Positions 1-5,380 of a stretch of 9,297 nt of DNA are shown here, piece by piece. Origin of the DNA: JAHEYF01 sp045805185 (GTDB lineage: Bacteria > Bacteroidota > Bacteroidia > B-17B0 > Aurantibacillaceae); assembly GCA_045805185.1 (NCBI GenBank), contig JBJMLS010000286.1:1-9297 (forward strand), given 5' to 3'. A program made the position numbers and the translations under genes. The notes beneath the pieces were generated by a model. It made no database searches. It worked only from the letters and a program-made list of their open reading frames with translations, and was not told where the DNA came from. Every line of letters begins with the position of its first letter. Position 1 is the stretch's first letter.

Positions 1-690
1 CAGGTGAAAAATAAAGCCTGCTCCAACCGGAACCGCCCATGAGCTTTCCCTGTATTTTCCAAAGCCATCGCGGTTTAGTTCCCGGATATCACTTTCGTAA
101 GAATAATCACGAACAAGATCAACCGCATTCTGTGAACCCATGCTTCCTTCTGCCATGTTTTTGATCGAGCCGTCACTCCAGTAATAATATTTATTCCCGT
201 TCTTATCATAGAGATCTGTTTTAGATAAGAATTCAAATGATTCAAAACCGGTAGAGATCCAGGGCCGGCATTTGTATTTTGGGTTTATGACATTTGAAAA
301 ATCATACATCAGGTGAATTCCACCCATTCTGATCTCAGACTGAAAATTCTCGTTCCGCTGGTCAAGCCGTTCGTTTGCGCCGAGCTTGCCCGCCATTCCA
401 TAAAAGTTCAGGTAGAAAGATTTGCTTAATGGCTGAGTAAGGATAATCTCGTAAGCAGTGCGTGCGGTCCAGGGAGCCTGAGCGTGCCTGCTGTATAGGT
501 CGCCATAATAAGAGAGCATGCCTACGCCGAAACCAAGTGTTGGCTTAAAAACTTCGCCTAATGCCGGCGGTTTAGGTTCTTCTCCGTTTTTTTTCGGAGA
601 TTTCCGACTAATACCCGTTGAATCTTCCTGGGAATGAAGTCCTAATCCTAATGCAATCAGCGCAAAAAAAATAAATAACCGCTTAGTCAT
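1..690 (-). CDS. Outer-membrane beta-barrel protein, paralog of the 2194-3480 product (C-terminus beyond window)
   Basis: The frame is open for 230 codons, from an ATG at 688-690 to the window edge, so only the N-terminal part is visible. Residues 1-20 (MTKRLFIFFALIALGLGLHS) form a signal peptide, followed by a charged Lys/Pro-rich stretch (about 22-45). Alternating aromatic/polar segments then suggest beta-strands (GFGVGMLSYYGDLY, FYLNFYGMAGKLGAN). It aligns along its length with the protein of 2194-3480: both have GKL, NFQS, YWSDGSI, an RDY(S/T)YE(S/T) motif and VPVG(A/G)G before FH. The missing part may therefore carry similar calcium-binding repeats, which cannot be seen here. It is the last visible gene of a minus-strand run, 64 bases after the SPOR-protein stop, and may also have its own promoter (712-719). 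The ligand or cargo is unknown. The paralogy is clear; the outer-membrane location is inferred from the signal peptide and strand pattern. Confidence 0.8.
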   Translation of the reverse strand, partial: MTKRLFIFFALIALGLGLHSQEDSTGISRKSPKKNGEEPKPPALGEVFKPTLGFGVGMLSYYGDLYSRHAQAPWTARTAYEIILTQPLSKSFYLNFYGMAGKLGANERLDQRNENFQSEIRMGGIHLMYDFSNVINPKYKCRPWISTGFESFEFLSKTDLYDKNGNKYYYWSDGSIKNMAEGSMGSQNAVDLVRDYSYESDIRELNRDGFGKYRESSWAVPVGAGFIFHL

Positions 691-711
691 AATTTGACAT
701 ACATTCTTTAC

Positions 712-719
712 CAAAGATA
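712..719 (-). promoter_or_regulatory. Possible Bacteroidota -7 promoter element (TATCTTTG)
   Basis: Read on the minus strand this is TATCTTTG, an exact TAnnTTTG. It lies in the 64-base gap before the ATG at 690, implying a start of transcription near 705 and a leader of about 15 bases. No TTG stands at the usual ~19-base distance upstream, so support is partial. If real, the last gene of the cluster could be transcribed separately from the two before it. Confidence 0.35.
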
Positions 720-754
720 GGGATTAATCAGCTAAAAATGAAATATGGCGCTGC

Positions 755-2176
755 TTACCTGAACCATTTCTGGTTAGAAATCATCAGCGCTTCCTGCACA
801 GTAATTCTTTTTCCGGAATTATACGCCGCAACAAATGCATCGGAAATACCTTTGTTTTTTATATTCTCCCTGTGATCGCGCGCGCCTTTGTACTCGTTAA
901 ATCCACCCACGAGGCACTTTGTATATCCTTCATGCATATCGGTTTTAATGGATTCCGAAATACCAAACCTGGATGCGAGGGCTTTCGTGTCGATACCGTT
1001 CTTATATGCGCCGATCTGTACAACATAATTCACAATTCCACCTTTCGCTGTAGCGCTTCCGGTATTTGTTGTAGTTGGCTCAACAGTATTTGTTGGTGCA
1101 ACCGTAGCAGTTGCAACAGTATTGGTAGGAGTGACCGTTGGAGTTACGGCAACAGTATTTGTTGGAGTTACAGTGTTCGTTGGAGTAACCGTGTTTGTTG
1201 GTGTTACAGTATTGCTGTTTACTGCAGCATCCGTAATCGCCATATTAATTTCATCCGAAGCAAGCTTTATTTTTTGGGTTTGTTCATTTTCAAGGTAAGA
1301 AAACTCACCGGTCAGCACAGGATTTGTTGCCGGTTTCTCCTTTACATTTATCCGATAAGCAACCGTTACATCATCATCGGGAGGCAATGATACCCAAACA
1401 AATTTAGCATGCTGATCGGAAAAAGTAAAAGAAGCGCCACTGGTTTTAACCGAACTCGCACTAAGGCCGGCGGGAATATTTTCCATCAGCTTGGCGAAAC
1501 CCTTGATCCCTGCTTTTTTCAGTTTTACTTCCACATCAAACTGCCGGGCATCCCCGCTCACTGGTGTGATCGTCCGAATGCAGGTTACTGCAGCAGCCGG
1601 CTCTACAGGTTTATTGAATGAGGTTTTCGTTTCATCAGGACCGGTGCTTGTTGTATTTGCAGGAGTACTTGCAACCGTATTTGTTGCGGCGGTTTCTACA
1701 GTACCAGTAGTGGCAGTTGTAGGAGTAGGAGTTGCAGAAGTGGTTTCGGCCCCGCCGAGGCTTATTTCTGAAGCTGGAATATCAACCTGCTGTTTAACAT
1801 TGTTCACGATATAGGAAAATTTTCCCAAAACCGTTTTTGTTCCACTTGCAGAAGGATCGACCATTACGAAAAACTTAACAGTGAACTCTTCATCGCCAGG
1901 AAGTGCAGTCCAGATATATTTTACCGCCTGACTTCCGAAAGTAAAAGCTCCTCCTTTGCTCTCACCTTCCCTTGCAGTAAACCCCTGTGGCAGATCGAGC
2001 TGCAATTTAGCGAAACCTGAAGTCGCTCCCTTTTTTACAAGAACTTCAACCTGGAATTCGGTTCCGGGTTTTGCTGAAGCGGGAAATTTTGCGTTTATAC
2101 TAACACCGTCGCCGAAGAATGTATTAAATATTAACAGTGCAAGGGAGTTGATAATTAATACAAAATACTTCAGCAT
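755..2176 (-). CDS. Exported protein with two duplicated beta-rich domains, Thr/Pro-rich linkers and a C-terminal SPOR-like domain
   Basis: The 473-residue product begins with a hydrophobic export signal (residues 1-21, rich in Phe/Leu/Ile, with Lys3). Domain A (about 27-143) and domain B (about 199-312) are an internal duplication, matching at FAKL (55 and 227), at P.G near the middle, at G.(A/S)FTF before (I/V)W..LP, and at (K/E)FSY near the end. They are probably beta-sandwiches; I cannot assign a named family, although cohesin or DUF11-like folds are possible. A Thr-rich linker (about 144-195) separates them. A second linker (about 320-370) is a near-perfect TPTNTV tandem repeat. Residues about 381-455 look like a SPOR domain (YVVQIGAY at the start, CLVGGF in the middle, then a helix). 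SPOR domains usually bind glycan strands lacking stem peptides. The gene starts 17 bases after the stop of the upstream outer-membrane protein gene and has no Shine-Dalgarno, so translational coupling is plausible. I infer a periplasmic protein attached to peptidoglycan. Confidence 0.85.
   Translation of the reverse strand: MLKYFVLIINSLALLIFNTFFGDGVSINAKFPASAKPGTEFQVEVLVKKGATSGFAKLQLDLPQGFTAREGESKGGAFTFGSQAVKYIWTALPGDEEFTVKFFVMVDPSASGTKTVLGKFSYIVNNVKQQVDIPASEISLGGAETTSATPTPTTATTGTVETAATNTVASTPANTTSTGPDETKTSFNKPVEPAAAVTCIRTITPVSGDARQFDVEVKLKKAGIKGFAKLMENIPAGLSASSVKTSGASFTFSDQHAKFVWVSLPPDDDVTVAYRINVKEKPATNPVLTGEFSYLENEQTQKIKLASDEINMAITDAAVNSNTVTPTNTVTPTNTVTPTNTVAVTPTVTPTNTVATATVAPTNTVEPTTTNTGSATAKGGIVNYVVQIGAYKNGIDTKALASRFGISESIKTDMHEGYTKCLVGGFNEYKGARDHRENIKNKGISDAFVAAYNSGKRITVQEALMISNQKWFR
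1083..1217 (-). repeat. Degenerate 18-bp tandem repeat coding for TPTNTV
   Basis: Units of 18 bases, acagtnttngttggngtn on the plus strand, are contiguous at 1152-1169, 1170-1187 and 1188-1205, with a partial fourth copy to 1217. Variant copies lie at 1083-1100 and 1116-1133. Each unit encodes the hexapeptide TPTNTV in the SPOR protein. Units differ mostly at synonymous third positions, which suggests an older array kept by selection on the peptide rather than a very recent slippage product. Because the unit is a multiple of three, gain or loss of copies would change linker length without a frameshift. Confidence 0.85.
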
Positions 2177-2193
2177 ATTTGATAGTTATTGAT

Positions 2194-3480
2194 TTACTGC
2201 TCGAAGAAGAAATCAATGAGCCGGTTGATCTTTTCAACCGTAAAATCATTAATGCCTTCGAAGAACGAGTCGATCGTTTTAGTGATCTCTTCGGCCGAGA
2301 TAAATCCGTTATTGTCCAGGTCGGCCGATTTGAGGTCATCCGGAATAGCGACTTTATCTTTTGCTTCATCCTTTTCAAGTTTCTTCAGGTAATCAAGGCT
2401 TGGCGCTTCGTTGAATTTCTCACTGCGCTCCACAGCAACCGAGTCCCATTCGAGCTGGTGCCTTGCCATTTCTTCTTCATTAATGGTAATTCCAAAGCCA
2501 TCAACTTTTGCATCCTTCTTACTTTTCGGTTCTTTGTCGAGGTAATCGGGAACACCATCCTGATCGGTATCAAAAGGACAACCGTGATTATCCACTAGCA
2601 CGCCTTTAGGCGTTCCAAGACACCTGTCTTTATCATCGCCGATCCCATCTCCATCCACATCCGCATGATCCACTTCGTTGAAGTCAACTCCCTCAGATGC
2701 TGACTTCACTTTTTTCTTGAACTCATATTGCAAACCCGCATTTGCCTGCAAATAGCTGTCATTACCTCCCGATTTGCGATTGTCAACATAATCGCTCAGG
2801 CAAATTACATAATTGACGCCGACAGAAGCTGTCCATCTTGTTCCCATGTGAAAGTTGAGGCCTCCACCAACCGGAACCGTAAGACAGGCCCGGGTATAAT
2901 TTGTAGTACTGTCTTTTAACTCTGTTTCATAGGTATAATCGCGTTTAATTATGTTTGCAAAAACGAGATTTCCAGGTGTTTCTGCCCCATCGCGAATAGA
3001 TCCATCCGACCAGTAATTATAAGCCGTGTTCCCGTTTTTTAAATCGCCCTTCGGATCAAACATCATATAGCCGATGCCCACATTCAGAAAAGGAGAAACT
3101 GCGGGGTCATATTTCATTACCTTATCAAAGTTGGCAGTAATTAATAGTTCACCCTGAATAATGGCAGACTGAAAATTAAGGTGAGAATTTTTTGAATTAT
3201 CAGTACCTGCCAGCTTTCCATACAAACCTCCGAGAGAAATTCCCAGTATTTTTCCAAAACGCTGCTCTATTGCAAGGTAATAACCAAAGCGCGTATCTAA
3301 TAATGGGTTAACATCGGTTTGCTTTCCGACATCACCGGTGAACTTTAAGGCGCTCAATCCTATGGTCAAAGAAGGGCTGTGCTTGACAGGGCCATCTTCC
3401 TGTGCGAAAATAAAATTGACACAGCAGAGTAATATAACAATAGAAAATGTAGCTCTTTTAAACATACTTAACGAGTCCAT
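2194..3480 (-). CDS. Outer-membrane beta-barrel protein with TSP3 repeats and a C-terminal EF-hand
   Basis: The 428-residue product has a signal peptide ending near VNFIFA before QED (about residue 26). Residues about 30-255 are beta-strand-like, ending in an aromatic-rich LQYEF strand, which suggests a small outer-membrane barrel. A calcium-binding thrombospondin type 3 region follows at 274-315: DVDGDG, DRC with C287, GC with C301, then DTDQDGVPDYLD. A charged segment (about 316-380) leads to a canonical EF-hand loop at 387-398 (DLDNNGFISAEE, acidic or polar at 1, 3, 5 and 12, Gly at 6). The protein lacks an evident OmpA peptidoglycan-binding domain; the next gene instead supplies a SPOR domain. 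Met6 (codon 3463-3465) is an alternative start giving a more ordinary signal peptide (MFKRAT...). Neither start has a Shine-Dalgarno. It is the first gene of the cluster, with a likely promoter at 3533-3540. It is homologous to the partial gene at 1-690. Its specific function is unknown. Confidence 0.85.
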   Translation of the reverse strand: MDSLSMFKRATFSIVILLCCVNFIFAQEDGPVKHSPSLTIGLSALKFTGDVGKQTDVNPLLDTRFGYYLAIEQRFGKILGISLGGLYGKLAGTDNSKNSHLNFQSAIIQGELLITANFDKVMKYDPAVSPFLNVGIGYMMFDPKGDLKNGNTAYNYWSDGSIRDGAETPGNLVFANIIKRDYTYETELKDSTTNYTRACLTVPVGGGLNFHMGTRWTASVGVNYVICLSDYVDNRKSGGNDSYLQANAGLQYEFKKKVKSASEGVDFNEVDHADVDGDGIGDDKDRCLGTPKGVLVDNHGCPFDTDQDGVPDYLDKEPKSKKDAKVDGFGITINEEEMARHQLEWDSVAVERSEKFNEAPSLDYLKKLEKDEAKDKVAIPDDLKSADLDNNGFISAEEITKTIDSFFEGINDFTVEKINRLIDFFFEQ

Positions 3481-3483
3481 AAC

Positions 3484-3520
3484 AATGCTTTTTAGGGTTA
3501 TAATGTGAATTTAAAGCATT
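3484..3520 (-). promoter_or_regulatory. Inverted repeat in the leader, next to the start codon of the outer-membrane protein gene
   Basis: AATGCTTT (3484-3491) and AAAGCATT (3513-3520) are perfect 8-base inverted copies with a 21-base loop. In the predicted mRNA the 3' arm ends three bases before the ATG at 3480, so the stem would cover the ribosome landing site for the first start and leave Met6 free. The pairing is AU-rich and the loop long, so stability would be modest. The function is speculative. Confidence 0.35.
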
Positions 3521-3532
3521 TTATGACTTTAG

Positions 3533-3540
3533 CAAAACTA
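3533..3540 (-). promoter_or_regulatory. Probable -7 promoter element of the envelope gene cluster (TAGTTTTG)
   Basis: On the minus strand this reads TAGTTTTG, matching TAnnTTTG, the -7 box of the Bacteroidota primary sigma factor. Transcription would start near 3527, leaving a leader of about 47 bases before the ATG at 3480. The nearest TTG upstream (plus-strand CAA at 3555-3557) is only 14 bases away rather than about 19, so the -33 match is weak. The position is good: it is the only such element just before the first gene of the minus-strand run. Confidence 0.45.
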
Positions 3541-3760
3541 TTCCAAAATAAAAGCAATTGAATCAGGTTGAATTCTTAGTTGCAAACAAGCTTTTGTTAA
3601 TATCACAAAAAATATGAACAATTCACATTTACATAAAAAGCTGATATACAATTAATTTAGGCTGATTATTTTTCTTAATTCAACAGGTAATTAACAGGCG
3701 GTGCCGACTGAGACCGCTAAGGAAATGAGGTAAAAAAGATATTAAATGTATGCTAAAAGA
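3541..3760. other. AT-rich intergenic spacer, no gene seen
   Basis: This stretch between the envelope cluster and the SDR gene has frequent stops in all frames and no convincing coding potential. The only notable structure is a small GC-rich island at about 3694-3720, with a 5-bp stem GCGGT (3698-3702) / ACCGC (3713-3717) around a 10-base loop, about 45 bases past the SDR stop. It is too weak and lacks the U-run needed to call a terminator. SDR transcripts could read through into the envelope cluster. Confidence 0.6.
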
Positions 3761-4549
3761 TCAGAGGCAACCTGTTCTTCCACCGTCAACGGGAAGATTT
3801 ATACCATTGATATAAGCCGCTGCCGGCGAAGCAAGAAAAGCAACCGCATTTGCAATCTCAAAAGGTTCAGCGAAACGTCCTGCTGGTATCTCTTCTATCA
3901 TTTCAGTTTTGATTTCATCCTGGCTCAGACCGGTTTTTTGAGATTTGTTCCCAATGATTTCACCCAGGCGCCCCGTACTTGTGGCTCCAGGGAGTACATT
4001 ATTTACTGTAATGCCATATCCAGCCACCTCATTGGAAAGCGTTTTGGCCCAGTTAGCCACTGCCGCCCTGATCGTATTCGAAACGCCGAGTCCTTTTAAA
4101 GGCTGCTTTACCGAGGTTGAAATAATATTAATGATCCTGCCGTATCCCGAATTCTTCATTCCTTCGATGCAAGCCTGCGCCAGCACATGATTACAGAGTA
4201 AGTGGTTATTGAATGCTTTTAAAAAATCTTCTGTCAGTGCAGCATATACGGGGCCAGCAGGCGGTCCTCCGGTATTGTTAACCAGTATATTCACCGCACC
4301 CTGCCGCTGAACATAATGATTAACGAGTTTGCGCACTTCTTCGTGCAGACTAAAATCGACAGCTAAATAAGAATGTTGCTGCCCCTTATCTGTATTAAGC
4401 TCTGATTTTACCTTTTTCAGGGAATCCTCGTTACGGGCCATTAGCGTTACATTAGCCCCCATCATGGCAAGTTCAATTGCCACCGCCTTGCCAATACCCT
4501 GAGTGCTTCCGCATACAAGAGCGCGTTTATTTTTCAGGTCCAGGTTCAT
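3761..4549 (-). CDS. SDR-fold protein (BKR-like) with a non-canonical active site
   Basis: The 262-residue length is typical of classical short-chain dehydrogenases. The Rossmann start is CGSTQGIG (13-20), where the family normally has TGxxxGIG. NNTGG (91-95) replaces the usual NNAG. Of the catalytic Asn-Ser-Tyr-Lys tetrad, by my hand alignment, only Ser144 (NIIS) is kept; the other positions are His116, Ser157 and Arg161 (SNTIRAA instead of YxxxKAA). ITVNNVLPG (about 179-187) and the C-terminal G.NLPVDGG are normal for the fold. This fits a known subgroup resembling beta-ketoacyl-ACP reductases but lacking the standard tetrad, so automatic names such as 3-oxoacyl-ACP reductase should not be trusted. 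It may use another chemistry, or bind without turnover. It is transcribed divergently from the 3-hydroxyanthranilate dioxygenase gene, 82 bases apart, which hints at a linked role in kynurenine metabolism (inference). Confidence 0.88.
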   Translation of the reverse strand: MNLDLKNKRALVCGSTQGIGKAVAIELAMMGANVTLMARNEDSLKKVKSELNTDKGQQHSYLAVDFSLHEEVRKLVNHYVQRQGAVNILVNNTGGPPAGPVYAALTEDFLKAFNNHLLCNHVLAQACIEGMKNSGYGRIINIISTSVKQPLKGLGVSNTIRAAVANWAKTLSNEVAGYGITVNNVLPGATSTGRLGEIIGNKSQKTGLSQDEIKTEMIEEIPAGRFAEPFEIANAVAFLASPAAAYINGINLPVDGGRTGCL

Positions 4550-4568
4550 TCGTCATTTTTTAGTTCTC

Positions 4569-4576
4569 CAAAAATA
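4569..4576 (-). promoter_or_regulatory. Possible -7 promoter element of the SDR gene (TATTTTTG)
   Basis: The minus strand reads TATTTTTG, an exact TAnnTTTG, 20 bases upstream of the SDR ATG at 4549. The predicted leader is only about 14 bases. No good -33 TTG is present in this AT-rich 82-base divergent spacer. A plus-strand near-match, TATTTTAG (4603-4610), precedes the dioxygenase gene but departs from consensus at one position and is not called. Confidence 0.35.
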
Positions 4577-4631
4577 GATTTAAAACTCACATAAATATTT
4601 TTTATTTTAGTAGAAATTTAAACATTCAGTT

Positions 4632-5156
4632 ATGAGCATCACCCGACCTTTCAACTTTAGAAAATGGATCGACGAAAACCGCCATTTATTAAAACCTCCG
4701 GTTAACAATAAGGTTGTATACAAAGACACCGAGTTTATTGTTATGGTAGTTGGGGGGCCGAACTCAAGAAAAGACTATCACTTTAATGAAAGCGAAGAGT
4801 TTTTTTTCCAATTGGAAGGAGACATCATTGTAAAAATTCAGGAAGAAGGAAAGGCCGTTGAAGTAGCAATAAAAGAAGGGGATATTTTTTTATTACCGCC
4901 AAAAGTTCCCCACAATCCCATCCGTTTTGAGAATACGATCGGTCTTGTTATGGAAAGGCGCAGACGCGACAATGAAAAGGATGGTTTATTATGGTTTTGT
5001 GACAAATGCAATCATAAACTCTATGAAGAATATTTTAAGCTTACAGATATTGCAACTCAATTCCAGGAAATATTTGAAAAATTCTACAAGAATACTGACC
5101 TTAGAACCTGCAAGAACTGCGGACATATAATGGAACCGCCACCGGTAATTAGCTAA
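4632..5156 (+). CDS. nbaC: 3-hydroxyanthranilate 3,4-dioxygenase (EC 1.13.11.6)
   Basis: The 174-residue cupin enzyme opens the ring of 3-hydroxyanthranilate with O2, giving 2-amino-3-carboxymuconate semialdehyde. That product either cyclises to quinolinate (NAD synthesis) or is decarboxylated (tryptophan catabolism). Length and residues match the bacterial enzyme family. The Fe(II) ligands are His50, Glu56 and His94 (HF.ESEE and PPKVPHNPIR). Substrate-binding residues are Arg46, Arg98 and Glu108 (VMERRRRD). The C-terminal rubredoxin-like iron site is intact, with CDKC (Cys123/126) and CKNC (Cys160/163). It is a cytosolic, soluble enzyme. The ATG at 4632 gives the family-typical N-terminus (RPFNFRKWIDENRHLLKPP); there is no Shine-Dalgarno. 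The SDR gene is divergent on the left and a giant secreted-protein gene follows 224 bases later, so it stands alone on its strand. No kynureninase, monooxygenase or decarboxylase gene is visible. Confidence 0.96.
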   Translation: MSITRPFNFRKWIDENRHLLKPPVNNKVVYKDTEFIVMVVGGPNSRKDYHFNESEEFFFQLEGDIIVKIQEEGKAVEVAIKEGDIFLLPPKVPHNPIRFENTIGLVMERRRRDNEKDGLLWFCDKCNHKLYEEYFKLTDIATQFQEIFEKFYKNTDLRTCKNCGHIMEPPPVIS

Positions 5157-5188
5157 AATAGTTAATTAGTAATCAAACAATTACCCTA

Positions 5189-5207
5189 TATAAAGTACCG
5201 CTTTATA
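5189..5207 (+). terminator. Small hairpin after the dioxygenase gene, possible weak terminator
   Basis: TATAAAG (5189-5195) and CTTTATA (5201-5207) form a perfect 7-bp stem around the loop TACCG, 32 bases after the dioxygenase stop. The stem is AT-rich and followed by AAAATTTAA rather than a U-run, so it is a poor intrinsic terminator. It may instead protect the 3' end of the mRNA or be incidental in AT-rich DNA. Confidence 0.3.
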
Positions 5208-5236
5208 AAATTTAATACCGCGCCGAAACCTCATTT

Positions 5237-5274
5237 ATCGATGATTATTGACCGCTCATCGGTAAATAATCGAT
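5237..5274. repeat. Imperfect 38-base inverted repeat just upstream of the giant gene's promoter
   Basis: The left arm is ATCGAT-gat-TATT-g-ACCG (5237-5254), the loop CTCAT, and the right arm CGGT-a-AATA-ATCGAT (5260-5274). This gives 14 pairs with one 3-base bulge and one mismatch. Its right end lies 10-21 bases before the two -7 elements at 5285-5303, where the -33 box should be. It could be an operator or activator site for the giant gene, or a hairpin ending dioxygenase transcripts; no strong U-run follows. Confidence 0.5.
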
Positions 5275-5284
5275 TTCAGCTAAC

Positions 5285-5303
5285 TATCTTTGAATTAAAT
5301 TTG
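5285..5303 (+). promoter_or_regulatory. Two overlapping-spaced -7 promoter elements before the giant secreted-protein gene
   Basis: TATCTTTG (5285-5292) and TAAATTTG (5296-5303) both match TAnnTTTG exactly and lie 11 bases apart. Predicted starts of transcription are near 5299 and 5310, giving leaders of about 70-80 bases. No clear TTG stands at -33; a TTT at 5274-5276 sits at the right distance from the second element. TATCTTTG is the same octamer found at 712-719. Confidence 0.5.
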
Positions 5304-5338
5304 CGCAGAACGAAAAAACTGTTTAATTTTAATCTGAT

Positions 5339-5354
5339 ATTTAAGTCCTTAAAT
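5339..5354. promoter_or_regulatory. 16-base palindrome in the leader of the giant gene
   Basis: ATTTAAG-TC-CTTAAAT is a perfect 7+7 inverted repeat with only a 2-base centre, ending 26 bases before the ATG at 5381. A two-base loop cannot form a normal RNA hairpin closed to the top, so the symmetry looks more like a binding site for a dimeric protein than an RNA structure. The surrounding DNA is AT-rich, so chance is possible. Confidence 0.35.
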
Positions 5355-5380
5355 TTTATTTTTTATACATACACACAGCC

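Noticed and set aside
1083..1217. CRISPR or regulatory direct-repeat array
   Set aside because: The 18-bp units are contiguous without spacers, lie in frame inside a gene, and encode a regular Thr/Pro linker.
872..1390. Plus-strand open frame of 172 codons opposite the SPOR protein
   Set aside because: It is antisense to a gene with a clear signal peptide, duplicated domains and SPOR domain. Its Cys/Ser/Asn/Ile-rich composition mirrors the complementary strand of the Thr-rich repeat.
1491..1814. Plus-strand frame with a Val/Ala-rich, membrane-like stretch
   Set aside because: The hydrophobic run is the complement of the Thr/Ala linker codons of the SPOR gene; there is no start signal and no family resemblance.
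2179..2598. Plus-strand frame of 139 codons opposite the EF-hand/TSP3 region
   Set aside because: It is a shadow of the 2194-3480 gene, whose motifs are unambiguous on the minus strand.
3694..3720. GC-rich island with a 5-bp stem, possible terminator or small RNA
   Set aside because: The stem is short, the loop is 10 bases and no U-run follows on either strand.
3761..4549. Calling the SDR gene fabG, a 3-oxoacyl-ACP reductase
   Set aside because: The Tyr and Lys needed for that chemistry are replaced and the neighbourhood is not fatty-acid synthesis.
4603..4610. Plus-strand -7 element for the dioxygenase gene (TATTTTAG)
   Set aside because: It mismatches the TTTG core and no -33 box is visible in the AT-rich spacer.
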